From the NCBI GenBank assembly GCA_936432065.2, contig OW386290.2:142673677-142737676 (forward strand): a stretch of DNA of 64,000 nucleotides, in the 5' to 3' direction. Positions within the stretch are counted from its first letter, which is position 1; each line of letters opens with the position of its first letter. Shown one piece after another: positions 10,924 through 21,880 of this stretch. Source of the stretch: Rutpela maculata (taxonomy: Eukaryota > Arthropoda > Insecta > Coleoptera > Cerambycidae). The notes beneath the pieces are model-generated. The model was not told where the DNA came from. It saw only the letters and a program-made list of their open reading frames with translations, and made no database searches. Both the position numbers and the translations under genes were made by a program.

Positions 10924-12433
10924 GATCCCAGAGCCACCAGACCTACGTCATTTTAGCAAAGCTAATATTTTGACAACGAATAGTGTATATAGTTAAGAAA
11001 GTATGCGTATTTGCTAGCTTGAAAGCAGGGCGCTTTTGCAGAAAACAGGTACAAAAGGTACAAAAAAAATTTTCTCACCTACGTTAAAGTATGATAGCTG
11101 ATTTATTTTTCAAGTGACATGGTGTAAGCGTCAACCTCCGAATCTTAAGGTCCGAGATTCGATCCCTGAGTGTTCTCAGCTTTTTTTTTTTTTTTTTTCA
11201 ACAAATATTAACTTAAGGTGGTGATTACCAAGAAAGAGACAACCGATAGGGAAATATTTATTATTTTTGGCCATAACCTTTTTCTTAGTACGTATATTTA
11301 AAAAAAAACTGAGACTACCTAAGTAGAACCGTAACAAGAACAAGACCAGTGCTAAGAATTTTCACTCAATAATTCTAGTCGTTTCCAAAATAATGAGATT
11401 TAAAACTACGAAATAGGAGGATTAGCATAATCTGGGGCACTCGGAAACACTGAAAGGGGGGAGTTTTAGCCTGTTGAAGTCCGGCACTACCTGGATAGAA
11501 CCTAAGTCCCAGGTGTCCATGACGGATTTCCCCCCTCACAAAAAGAAGGTATATCCTGAGTTATCGGACGTTATAATAAAATTACTCTTTATTCAACCAT
11601 CGTCAGAGAACTACAATTAAGTGAAGACAAATATTTTTTTAAATGCCATTTTTTATTTACATGTAATTTAAATCCATGTGTATAAAAAATAGCATTTTAA
11701 AAAATATTTGTCTTCACTTAATTGTAGTTCTCTGACTATGGTTGAATAAAGAGTAATTTTATTATAATGTCTGATAACTCAGCATATACCTTTTTTTTTG
11801 TGAGGGGGGAAATCCGTCATGGACACCTGGGACTTAGGTTCTATCGTCCCAGGTAGTGCTGGACTTCAACAAGCTAAAACTCCCCGCTTTCAATGTTTCT
11901 GAGTGCCCCAAATTATGCTAATCTTCCTATTTCGTAGTTTTAAATCTCATTATTTTGGAAACGACTGGAATTATTGAGTGAAAATTCTTAGCACTTGTCT
12001 TGTTCATGTTACGGTTCTACTTAGGTAGTCTCAGTTTTTTTTTTTCAAATATACGTATTAAGAAAAAAGTTATGGCCAAAAATAATAAATATTTCCCTAT
12101 CGGCGGTTGTCTCTTTCTTGGTAATCGCCACCTTAAGTTAATATTTGTTGAAAAAAAAAAAAGCTGAGAACGCACATCGATGGAACCTTGGACCTTAAGA
12201 TTCGGAGACTGACGCTTACACCATGTCGTTAGCGTGTCACTTGAAAAATAAATCAGCTATCATACTTTAACGTAGGAGAGAAAAATTTTTATGCACCTTT
12301 TGTACCTGTTCTCTGCAAAAGCACCCTGCTTTCAAGCTAGCAAATACACATACGTTCTTAACTAGATATTACACTATTCGTTGTCAAAATATTAGCTTTG
12401 CTAAAATGACGTAGGTCTGGCGGCTCTGGGATC
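10924..12433. mobile_element. 1.5 kb palindrome (fold-back element), arms about 740 bp
   Basis: Both ends read GATCCCAGAGCC in inverse orientation. The arms are collinear across their whole length down to an 11-bp spacer at about 11664-11674. Landmarks shared in inverse order: CTACGTCATTTTAGCAAAGC, CAAGCTAGCAAATAC, the tRNA-like segment with its oligo-T, GACAACCG, GGGGCACTC, and GTGAAGACAAATATTTTTTTAAA near the centre. By eye the arms are over 90% identical, so the palindrome is young or maintained. No coding sequence. Confidence 0.85.
11113..11198 (+). repeat. tRNA-like segment with oligo-T, left palindrome arm
   Basis: GTGTAAGCGTCAACCTCCGAATC, then AGATTCGATCC at 11155-11165 (near-consensus Pol III box B), then a T-run at 11181-11198. 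The layout resembles a tRNA D-arm, anticodon region and T-arm followed by a Pol III terminator. The mirror copy is in the right arm (about 12160-12235, minus strand), where box B has drifted. Confidence 0.55.
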
Positions 12434-13197
12434 TCACTCTAACATGTATAATTTAAAAAAAAATTCGGATAGGAATTATTGCTCTATAGGCTGTATTTAC
12501 CTTCCTGAAATATTATAAATAATTTGAAAAGCGTGCTTGAAGTCTTGTAAAAATATGTCTCTCAAACATCCTGAATGTCTAACAGTAGATTCTGCAATTT
12601 TATCTAGAGGTGTGTCAAATTACTCACTACTCAAATTACTCACTGAGTGCTGACCAAATCCTGCATAAATTCAGTTGGTGATAGATCTGGAAAATCTGCA
12701 GGTCATGACTGCATTATGCCATTGTATTCTTGATAGCAATGTGCAGTATTCCTTGCCAGCACTGATCTGTTACTTCAGAAACATCTAGGACTTTGTGCAT
12801 TATATCAGAAATGTGTAAAGGAAACTTTCCAATAAACGTTTCCAGGAAATTTTCGGGAGTTTCTAGAACGAAGTTTTGATACACCTTTCAAATTTGCTCT
12901 GCAACTTAGAAAGATTAAGTTCGAGAGAAAACCTCTCGTCAATTTATGGGTAAGGCGCAAGAAGTCGATAATCCCTTGACACCATACTTCTAACACGTTC
13001 GCAGCTGGCGACGCTTACAAACGCCAACGTATGCGTAACTGGGAGTGTTGCTGATGCTTTAAAGAGTCTGAAACAAAAATAAATAGGGCACTTCTAAACG
13101 CCCGATGGCACCAAGACGTAATTGTTCGACTCCAGTGCGAGCTATTCAGCTTTTTTTTTTAAACTTTTATAGTCTTGTATGCATTTGACTCGATATA
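12434..13197. other. Repeat-derived non-coding sequence
   Basis: On the minus strand at about 12640-12720 there is a weak peptide (PADFPDLSPTEF) of the kind seen around the third catalytic Asp of Tc1/pogo transposases, but it is heavily broken. At about 13090-13160 another tRNA-like strip (TTGTTCGACTCC) is followed by a T-run. No intact gene. Confidence 0.35.
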
Positions 13198-13826
13198 TCT
13201 ATATCTATAAAAGAGTACCCTGACTGACTAACTGACTTAACAGCTCAAACGGGTCCACAAACTTCAAATTTTGCATAGAGGTTCCTCGAATGACGTAGGC
13301 AACCACTAAGAAATTCGACTCCTAAGATGGTGAAAATTTTAGGCTTTTTCGGAAACGGTTAGATCTCGATTTTCACTTTTTGAAGGGGTGAAAACGGGGT
13401 GGTAGATAATTTAAAACGCACCCGTAATTTTGAAATCGCATAAGTCAGAAATGTGATTATTCGAGCTTCTGAGGAAATAAGAAGACACGTCAACGGTTTT
13501 CAAAAAGAGACCCCCAAAAGGGTGAACGGGGAGGTATTTAAGCTTTTCGGAAATGGTTAGACTTAGAAGTGTGAAATTTGGATTATTACTTTTTGAAGGG
13601 GTGAAAACGGGGGTGGTAGATGGTCCGGTATCTCTGAAATCGCGTAAGTCAGAAACGTGATATTCCAAAGAAACCCCCCAAATGCGTGAACAGAGAGAGA
13701 GATGTTTTTAAGCACGAAATTTGACACACCCACCCATGTGCTCTATTGTCGATTAAAATAATTATTTTTTCGTTTAACTCGCTCTAACACAAAAATAGAA
13801 TAATGAATTGTTATCAAATTGCGATG

Positions 13827-14627
13827 CGCAGTGGGTTTCCTCGAGTACAATGTATGTGCAGTGGATTTCCTTGAATGCAATGGATGTGCAGTGTTTCCCC
13901 GAGTACTATGGATGCGCAGTGAATTTCCTCGAGTACAATGGGTGCACAGTGGGTTTCCCCGAGTACTATGGATGCGCAGTGGGTTTCCTCAAGTACAATG
14001 GATGCGCAGTAGATTTCCCCGAGTACAATGGATGCGCAGTGGATTTCCTTGAATGCAGTGGATGTGCAGTGAGTTTCCCCGAGTACTATGGATGCACAGT
14101 GGGTTTCCCCAAGTACTATGGATGCGCAGTGGGTTTCCCCAAGTACTATGGATGCGCAGTGGGTTTCCTCAAGTACAATGGATGCGCAATAGGTTTCCCC
14201 GAGTACAATGGATGCACAGTGGATTTCCTTGAATGCAATGGATGTGCAGTGAGTTTTCCCGAGTACTATGGATGCACCGTGGGTTTCCCCGAATACTATG
14301 GATGCACAGTGGGTTTCCCAAAGTACTATGGATGCGCAGTGGGTTTCCTCAAGTACAATGGATGCGCAGTAGGTTTCCCCGAGTACAATGGATGCACAGT
14401 GGATTTTCTTGAATGCAATGGATGTGCAGTGAGTTTCCCCGAGTACTATGTGGATTTCCTCTAGTACAATGGGTGCACAGTGGGTTTCCCTGAGTACTAT
14501 GGATGGGCAGTGGGTTTTCTTGAGTACAATGGATGCGCAGTAGGTTTCTCCAAGTACAATGGATGCGCAGTGGATTTCCTTGAATGTAATGGATGTGCAG
14601 TGAGTTTCTCCGAGTACTGCGCATTCA
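13827..14627 (+). repeat. 30-bp minisatellite with 180-bp higher-order repeat
   Basis: About 27 tandem copies of a 30-bp unit, typically GGTTTCCCCGAGTACTATGG plus ATGCGCAGTG. Every sixth unit is the variant GGATTTCCTTGAATGCAATG (13861, 14041, 14221, 14401, then about 14572), which gives a 180-bp higher-order period. Since 30 is divisible by three, all frames stay open and give a spurious 218-aa reading at 13808-14464. It is not a gene. Confidence 0.9.
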
Positions 14628-14832
14628 TTGCACTCGAGGCAAACTTATGCGCATACATAGTACAAGGGGAAACCCACTGCACATCCATTGTACTCGGGGA
14701 AACCTACTGTGCATCCATTGCACTCGAGTAAACCCACTGCGCATCCATAGTAGAATAGAATAGAATAGAAAAGAAACGGGGAAACTCACTGTGCACCCAT
14801 TGTACTCGAAGAAATCCACTGCGCATCCATAG
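14628..14832 (-). repeat. Inverted block of the same 30-bp minisatellite
   Basis: The same unit runs in the opposite orientation (GCGCATCCAT, CACTCGAG) from about 14628, interrupted by a short (AATAG)n tract at 14750-14775. The orientation flip sits immediately left of the 14833-15107 hairpin. Confidence 0.85.
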
Positions 14833-15107
14833 TAATATAATTACTTTATTGTTGTAAGATCTTATAAAAGATATTGACAACGTCAATTGATTAGTTGTAG
14901 TTATACACATAGGAAAATAAAAATAAAAAACAATAAAAAACAGTAGTTAGTCACACAAAGAATTTGAAGACATGTACTTTGTCTTCAAATTCTTTGTGTG
15001 ACTAACTAGTTTTTTATTTATATTTTCCTATGTGTATAACTACAATTAATCAATTGACGTCAATATCTTTTATACGATCTTACGATAATAAAGTAATTAT
15101 ATTACTA
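14833..15107. repeat. Near-perfect hairpin, about 135-bp arms
   Basis: The arms pair from ACTTTATTGTTGTAAGATCTT to its inverse at about 15080-15107, and meet near 14975 around AAGACATGTACTTTGTCTT. Non-coding. It looks like a MITE or a fold-back caught inside the minisatellite. Confidence 0.85.
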
Positions 15108-15224
15108 TGTACGAGTGAGTGTATTGAGTATGTATATGTATGTGTAATGTACTATTTTGACTAGTTTGATAAGTTTTACCTTTGTATGTAAAATTAATGA
15201 ATGAATAAAGTATCTATCTATCTA
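15108..15224 (+). repeat. Retroelement 3' tail fragment
   Basis: A short stretch ending AATGAATAAAGTATCTATCTATCTAT. A tetranucleotide tail after an AATAAA-like string is typical of the 3' end of many insect LINEs and SINEs. No coding part. Confidence 0.4.
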
Positions 15225-15477
15225 TGGATGCGCAGTGGATTTCCTCGAGTACAATGGGTGCCGTTTTTTTTCTATTCTATTCTGTTCTACTATGGATGCG
15301 CAGTGGGTTTACTCGAGTACAATGGATGCACAGTAGGTTTCCCTGAGTACAATGGATGCGCAGTGGGTTTCCCCGTGTACTATGGATGCGCAGAAGTTTG
15401 CCTCAAGTGCAATGAATGCGCAGTGGGCGTTCCCGGGTACCATGGATGTGCAGTGGGTTCCCTCGAGTGTACTTCCT
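15225..15477 (+). repeat. Third block of the 30-bp minisatellite
   Basis: Plus-orientation copies of the same unit resume, more diverged, with a (TTCTA)n interruption at 15268-15292. Confidence 0.85.
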
Positions 15478-15537
15478 GAGTTCTATAGGAGTACTCATGT
15501 TAGTATGTTAATGTTCTTAATTCCAAACAAGAAGTTT

Positions 15538-16419
15538 CCCAAGTAACACATAAAGTTGCGGGAACGTATTGGCGACTATAAAAGCCATGATAAAGTGGAC
15601 CGCTACCATAGGCTGCCACGTGGCAGTTATGTAGCTGCCACTAAAATGGGGAAAAATTTTAAATCGCCGGGTAATGTTTCAAGTAGTCCCAGCCTCTACA
15701 GATATGACTATGTTTAGTTACTATAAAGGATCGGGGTAGTAGCGGGTACTACTCCGCAACTCGGCGGCCTAGTAACCGCTACGTGGCTGCCTAGTAACTG
15801 CCATTATCACTTTCTAAAATGGTGTTTATCTTTTAGCAACCTCTTTGTTTTTTTCTTTTTAGTTAGGCCCTTCACTATAAAGTATAGGGGACTACCTCAT
15901 TTTACCTCTAGAAGATGTGTGACTTTGGTGACCCAATAGCAACTATCCTGATGTGACTTTATAGTATTAGATTCTATTTTGGAACTGTAAAGTACCAATA
16001 GGAACTATTTCACTACCCATGTTGCCATTAAAATGCCAAGATACTTTAAAGTTCCAAATGATGGTCACTGGAACTATTCTGGAACCTAGATTGCCTCTCT
16101 ATGTACCCAGTTACTTTATTTAGGCATCTTAGAGGCACTGGTGGGGGCAGTAACTGATTCACTGGTACTATATAGTTTTTGCCACTGTAGAGTAACAATA
16201 ATATGATACTGCTTAGTTCCAGTAACTAACCAAATGTTACTTTGACTTTGGGTATTTACAGTTGCAATAAATGGTATCGGTGTGGTAACAGTTACTTTAA
16301 AAAAACCATATAAAGTAGCCTTACCCAATAAAGTAGCAATATTACTACCAGGGTGTACCCCAGGAACTAAGGCTTCATAGCAAAACCGAAAGGATTTAGT
16401 ACCATGTGTGTTACTTGGG
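15538..16419. mobile_element. MITE with CCCAAGTAACACA termini
   Basis: The ends CCCAAGTAACACA and TGTGTTACTTGGG are a perfect 13-bp inverted pair. The interior is packed with variants of AAAGTACC, GGAACTATT and GTTACTTT on both strands. No ORF of interest. It sits inside the Helitron-like element. Its termini resemble those at 17177-18871 and 62916-63648. Confidence 0.75.
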
Positions 16420-16454
16420 CTTCTACCCGAACGAAGTCGCGGGCATCAGCTAGT

Positions 16455-16808
16455 GTATACATACATTTTTAATAATTGATATAAGATTCCCGCATGGTGA
16501 AGTTCTCAATGCATGGATTTGCTAAAGGAGACAAGCTCATTTTCTCGAAAAGGAAATTTGGTGAGTACCATTAGTAGCGTAATAATTTCTTTCCAAAAAC
16601 TCATAATAGTAACTCAAATCATTGATTTAATACTGCGAAATCACATTTTTCGAATCACTTCTCAGACATGAAAAATTAGATTTTGCAAAATTCGGCCCTA
16701 CTAAAAAAAAAAAATTGTCAGTCCATTTCAGATGGTCAAAATTATGCTCTACAAGATGATGAAGGTCCCATTTAGTTAGAATTCAGTTTTAAAAAACAGC
16801 GTAATCTG
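16455..16808. other. Non-coding
   Basis: No exon recognised. It forms the left flank of the hAT insertion at 16817. Read on the minus strand together with 19608-19730 it gives a short coding-like stretch, discussed in the findings. Confidence 0.3.
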
Positions 16809-17176
16809 AGGCCGACCAGGGCTGGCTCTAGGTATTTTGCCGCCCTGGGCACAGTTTTATTTTGCCGCCCCTCATATAAATAACATTAGGGTCAAGCGGG
16901 GTAAAAATGAGACAAAATGACATCTTTCAATTATTAGGTTGCTTAGAATCGAGTCATATTTAATGAAAGATTGGTATCATATGTAAAAAGGACAGGAAAA
17001 ACTATATTTTTCTACTAAAAAGTACCGTTAATTGATAAACAAAAATAAACAGTGTCTTATTTTTACCCTCCTAGTGGGGTAAAAAAAAAGACAGTGGAGA
17101 GTAAATAAAAGACACGTGATTTATTCCCATTCTTATTGACGTCGTGCAAATGGAAGTGCAAAAATAAGACATTATC

Positions 17177-18871
17177 TCAGATAGCACAAGACGTCTTTAA
17201 GACGTCCATATTAAGTCTTATTTAGGTCTGAACGTCTTATTCCTTATAAAGATGTCTTGAAGACGTCTTTCCTTAGATGTCTAAGATATCTGATTTCTAC
17301 ATCTTAAAGATGTTTTAAAGACGTCATAATTACGATGTTAATGTTAGTATTGCCCAATAGAAGCAAAAAAATGTTAACAAAACTGTTTTTTTCAAATTTA
17401 CAATGTTTTTGTTTATATTTTGACAGATATTTCTATAAAATGTGTAGTGTATTTTGTTTGTGTATTTGTAGTAATTTGTCATTAATAATTTAATTTTAAT
17501 CTTTTTTATAAATTATTAATGACATTATTAGATATAAATGAAAGATTAATGATAACATAATAAATAACAGCCGGATTGTCCAGCAAAATCTAGTCGTTGC
17601 ATTTGTTAACTATAGAGTCTTTAAGAAAGCAAATCATAACCACTCAGTGGCCGCGGAGTTAAAGAGTTCACTTACGGAGTCTGTACCCGCTCCTGGCCAG
17701 GGGTAGCGGACTAAACAGACAAAATAAAAAAATGTTGTACACAATGGTGATTAGGCCGGCAATCACATACGCGGCGCCGGTATGGTGCAGCATCCCGGCC
17801 ACGACAATGAGAAAACTTCGAGTTCTTGAACATAAATTTATGCGCCTCATCTCTGGTTTGGACAGGTACACCTCCCTCGGAGATCTATACGCAAATTGCC
17901 ACGACATAACCCCACTAGCGCACTACGTCCAAGAAATTTCACAAAAATTCTATCAATTCAAACTGGGCGATAGTCCGCTAACCCGCAACATAACTCGAAT
18001 CAGACAGCATAATGCAATACTTTTCGATATCAGACACCCTCTACCATACCAGGCGTTGCCTATTTTCCGGCAACTCCCTTAGCCAAACTTTCCTCTACCC
18101 TACTCTTTACCTTTCCTCAACTTTGCAACTTTACAACCCCCTCTTCTTTATCTCTGTTTAATTTTGTTCTTGTCCTTTTTGTTCTTTTGTCCATTTTGTT
18201 CCTAAATTCCGTCTGGCCCAAAAATTCTCTAAAAATCCAAATATTTTAAATCACACCTTTATCCACCACACTTTCCTGGCAGGAAGACCAGGGTGGAATT
18301 GCTTCGAACGGGTTTTTTAAAGTGCTAATTTTAATTATTTTTTTAAGTATTTTTGTGTACTATTATTTATCCAAATTGTTAATTTTAAGCTTTATTCTTA
18401 GGCAGGAGTTTTAACCTTTTACACTCAGCTTTAGCCAAACCGGACCTGCCCCGCCCAATCCGACACCCGACGAAGCTGCGCGTCGTGGTTGTCTGGCTGG
18501 CTCCGGGCCAGATTCCCGGGAAGCACATGCATGTACTCTAATTTTAATAAACTTGTTATTGATTGAGTTCACTTACGAGTCAATAGGTCGGCGGTTCGAT
18601 CCCTACCGATTCCGCTTTTTTGTTTTTTTCGTTAAAATAGCGCAAAGTTTTAGTTGGTTTTTATAAAGGTAACAGTTGCTTATAAAACCGATATGCAAAT
18701 GTATTTTTTTTCTCTTTTAGGTCTGTTGTAGACCAACAATGGACCTCGAAAAGACGTCTGGATTTTTAACATAAGACCTAAATAAGACGTCTGTAAGGCG
18801 TAAATGGACGTCTTTAAGACGTAGTGAAAGTCTAAGGAAGGCGTCTTTAAGACATCTCTATGCTATCTGGG
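17177..18871. mobile_element. CAGATAGC-ended MITE with GACGTC array (third level)
   Basis: Left end CTCAGATAGCACAAGACGTC, right end inverse GACATCTCTATGCTATCTGGG. The two subterminal zones carry many copies of AGACGTCTT and GACGTC. Between them lies a tRNA-like strip (GAGTTAAAGAGTTCACTTACG, then GGTTCGATCC at 18593-18602, then T-runs), itself split by the LINE at 17677. Confidence 0.75.
17677..18564 (+). mobile_element. 5'-truncated LINE (jockey/RT C-terminus), fourth level
   Basis: Flanked by a 13-bp target-site duplication, GAGTTCACTTACG (17664-17676 and 18565-18577). The plus strand encodes the post-RT region: LYTMVIRPAITYAAPVWCS, then KLRVLEHKFMRLISG, open to 18082. This is the classic C-terminal strip of insect jockey-type LINE polymerases. 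The 3' end is AT-rich (TTTAATAAACTTG). Dead on arrival by truncation, and probably the youngest insertion of the nest. Confidence 0.9.
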
Positions 18872-19599
18872 TAGGAGAGTTTTATCTTTTATATGTAATT
18901 TATTCAGATTTTTTACTAAACTAGAAGGGGCTTGCAGAAGGGCTAGCTTCTCCTAAATTAGGAGGCTTACCCCGCTTTTAATTTTCTTTAAAAGTGATTT
19001 AAAGAGTTTACTGAATATTTTTCCCTCATTAACAGTAGGCATAGGACCTGATTGGATAACATAAAACAGTTCTGAATGTACAAAACAAACTTGAATTAAA
19101 AATTAAGTTTAATTTATTTCAATCTGGATATCACCTTGTCTTTTTTTTTACCCCGCTACCTGTTTGTCTCATTTTTACCCCGCTTGACCCCGTCTTTTCA
19201 GTCTGTTGTTTTTTACAACATTTTAAGAGTCACCTACTGAATATTCTTGATGGTTTGTTTTTTTAGTTATAAGGTCTACAGCAATCTTTGGATTTTCAGC
19301 AATATGATTATTGTATTTAAAAGGGTAAAATAAAATGATTGAAAAAATTAACCGTATCGAAACTTAAAAAAAAATACTCCACCACAGAAATTAGACAAGA
19401 AATAAAGTCACATATAAGAAACAGAATGTATGTATGTAACCTACTTTATATACAAAAAAAAACTAACAATAACAAATCATTTATATAAAGGTAACATTAC
19501 TATTACTATATTAGTGAAACAATTTTTTGGTAACTGTGGATTTGAAGAATTTGCCGGCCCCTGCAGCCGCCCGCTTCGCCTCCCCTAGAGCCAGCCCCG

Positions 19600-20470
19600 A
19601 GGCCGACATTACTCCACGATAAATGACTTCAAGAGCGAGTAGATTTTCATGGACCTCATTTTTTAAAATTTCTTGCAGGAATAAAAACACAATTTTGTAT
19701 AAATTAATGCATTTATTTGTTGTTTGACACATAAAATTCAGAAATATATATTTATGAAATAATTTGTGTATATTTATAATATAGCTATAAACTTATGTAA
19801 CACACACAAACTTATCTAGCGTCTTAAAACTACAGTCAACAGCATTCTTACATATTTTGAGATCACAAAATATATAATTCAATAACAAATTTAACAATTT
19901 TTCAGTTAAATTTCTCCGGAATATGCAGGCGCAGTTGACATATTGCTAGCAATCCAAAAATGGCAGTTGAAAGATTATTAAAAATGTAGGAACAATTTTG
20001 AATTTGATTACCACTAAGAACGTAAAAGTAACTGCGCAGGCATATCCCATGAAAAATATACAATTTTGTACAATTTTCAGTTTATGAAAAAGCTGCCATA
20101 AGTTAAAGAAAAGACGGGGGTTGAAGTAAATATCTTAAGAGGGGAGGTGGTGGGGGTATAAAATTTTTAAATACTGAGAGACAGAACTATTAAAATCAAA
20201 ATTATCACATTATTTTCAACAAAAGAAAATATAAAAATATCTATTTTATAAAATTAATTTTAGATTTAACAAAAATAATCATGCATAAAATAAAGAACAA
20301 GCTAAAAATTAATATAATAATTTAAATGTATACAGGGCGTCTGGAAAATCCAGGGACAAGGTTTTAAAAATGGATTGGCTCACTTAAAAATAAATCGAAA
20401 ACTTTAATGGAAATTTGGTCGTAAACGCTTTTTAATAACTTTTTCAGTCTGTAGGCATCTCACTTCTATG
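19600..20470. other. Non-coding
   Basis: Contains a short hairpin at about 19925-20050 (ATATGCAGGCGCAGTT against AACTGCGCAGGCATAT) and, at 20333, a TACAGGGCGTCTGG string that could be a Tc1/mariner-type end. Positions 19608-19730 read coding-like on the minus strand (EILKNEVHENLLALEVIYRG). Confidence 0.35.
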
Positions 20471-20479
20471 TCTCTCCAA

Positions 20480-21880
20480 GTCCTATCTATGCAGTTATTT
20501 TATTAGAAAATCGTTTATGTGTTGTGTATATTAAACACACAGCTCAAGAATATGTCTACAGTTCGTCTCGAACTTATAGCAACCAAAGTAGTAAAAGTAT
20601 CCGGTTGAGCTACGAAGTACTGTCAACAAGTGAATCCCTTCCTTTTACATTATCGGCATGCGGGCAATTACAATGACGTGTGTACCTCCTTCCGTTTCAT
20701 TTTAGTGCAGCTGTACGACGAAGATAGAGAAGTACAACACTGTCGAATGTTTGGCTTCTACTTTTGGAGGAATTGTCTTTCCACCACGGTTTCTTCAGTG
20801 AGTGTTTTTTAATGGTTTTCTTAAGTTCATTAAATTTAGTAATTGAAATTTGACCACTTTCCGTTATCAAATTGAGGTCAAATTTGACGATACAATATGA
20901 AAAATAAAAACGTTAAAAATAGGTATGCCGCGGCCTTTCACTGCAAACGCTGAGAGAACCGTTGGAGATACGTTAAAATGTTATAGGATCAAAACTGAGG
21001 ATAAAATTCTCTAAAACTCTTCGTGGCATGTCGATAACGTTATAACTGTTGCCACACTACACTAATTATTTTACAAAACAATCCTGCCACGTGTGTTGCG
21101 TACAATTGCTTAGAAAAGAAAACCGCCTTGACATTACATTATTGAGTGAGCCTCTCCGAAAAATTGGACGTCGGCACGTTTGATTTGAAATGCTGCCAAA
21201 ACCGTTAGAGTTACGAAAAAAATTGATGTAAACAATTTTATAAAGCATTAAATTTTCTATAAAAAAGTCAGTGGTGGCATATGTCTATCTTAAATACTTT
21301 TGGCGTGAAGATGGTTGAATGTCGCGCACTGGGCAACTGTAAGATTGGATTCAACTTTCAATCACTCTCACGTCTAAAGTATTGAAGATAGACATATATG
21401 CCATCAGGGACTTTTTTATAGAAAATTTAATTCTCCATAAAATTACCTATGTCCATTTTCTTCATAACTCTAACGGTATTGGCAGAGTTTCGAGTCAAAA
21501 GTTCCGGCATCTGCTTTTACTCGAAGTTTTTTTTTTGGCACAGTAGCCAGCAATTTAGATCATAATTTTTTAATAAAAGTGTACTATTTTGTTTGCAAGT
21601 AAGTGTATGTGCCTGTTGTCCAATAAGATTTAACTAACAAGAAGGGTTCATTAAGACTTCAGCCAATCCAATTTAATCAGCGAGAGAATTTACTTGTGTC
21701 ACAAATTATCATCTTTAGCTTTGGTGTAAAAGCAAAATTCTAATATTTCAAGTTCTCGTCGAGCAGACGAACGTCATGTCTTTATTAGATCGAGCGCTTC
21801 TCTGTTTTACGACTTAGGTTGCTATAACTTTGAGACGAACTGTATGTTATATTCAATATCCATAGATACTTGTATTATTT
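20480..21880. repeat. Composite inverted-repeat region
   Basis: The outer inverse pair is 20540-20600 against 21810-21860, sharing AGTTCGTCTCGAACTTATAG in diverged form. The inner fold-back arms are about 21150-21330 and 21340-21525, sharing AAATTTTCTATAAAAAAGTC and, diverged, AACCGTTAGAGTTA. Probably two nested non-autonomous elements. No coding support. Confidence 0.6.

Larger units (their letters stand above)
13198..16454 (+). mobile_element. Helitron-like element with internal minisatellite
   Basis: The left end begins TCTATATCTATAAAAGAG. The right end is a small CCCG...CGGG hairpin at 16426-16443, 6 bp before a terminal CTAGT at 16450-16454. The TC start, 3' hairpin and CTRRT end are the Helitron signature. 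The subterminal GACTGACTAACTGACTTAAC and GGGGTGAAAACGGGG blocks are repeated at 13380-13410 and 13560-13615. No Rep/helicase gene is visible, so it is non-autonomous. Later insertions include 15538-16419. The 5' boundary is less certain than the 3'. Confidence 0.65.
16889..19190. mobile_element. TIR element with GGGTCAAGCGGGGTAAAAAT ends (second level)
   Basis: At least 25 bp of perfect terminal inverted repeat, starting GGGTCAAGCGGGGTAAAAAT at the left and its inverse ending at 19190. Target duplication not clear. No transposase recognised. It contains the 17177-18871 element. Confidence 0.8.
16817..19599. mobile_element. hAT-like element, outermost of a four-level nest
   Basis: TIRs are CAGGGCTGGCTCTAGG at the left and CCTAGAGCCAGCCCCG at the right, flanked by a perfect 8-bp target-site duplication AGGCCGAC (16809-16816 and 19600-19607). 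The CAGGG start and 8-bp duplication identify the hAT superfamily. No transposase is visible; most of the length consists of later insertions. Confidence 0.9.

Noticed and set aside
13808..14464. 218-codon open frame, apparently a repetitive Gly/Cys/Phe/Tyr protein
   Set aside because: It is a 30-bp minisatellite, so all frames stay open by arithmetic. Antisense and shifted frames are equally long.
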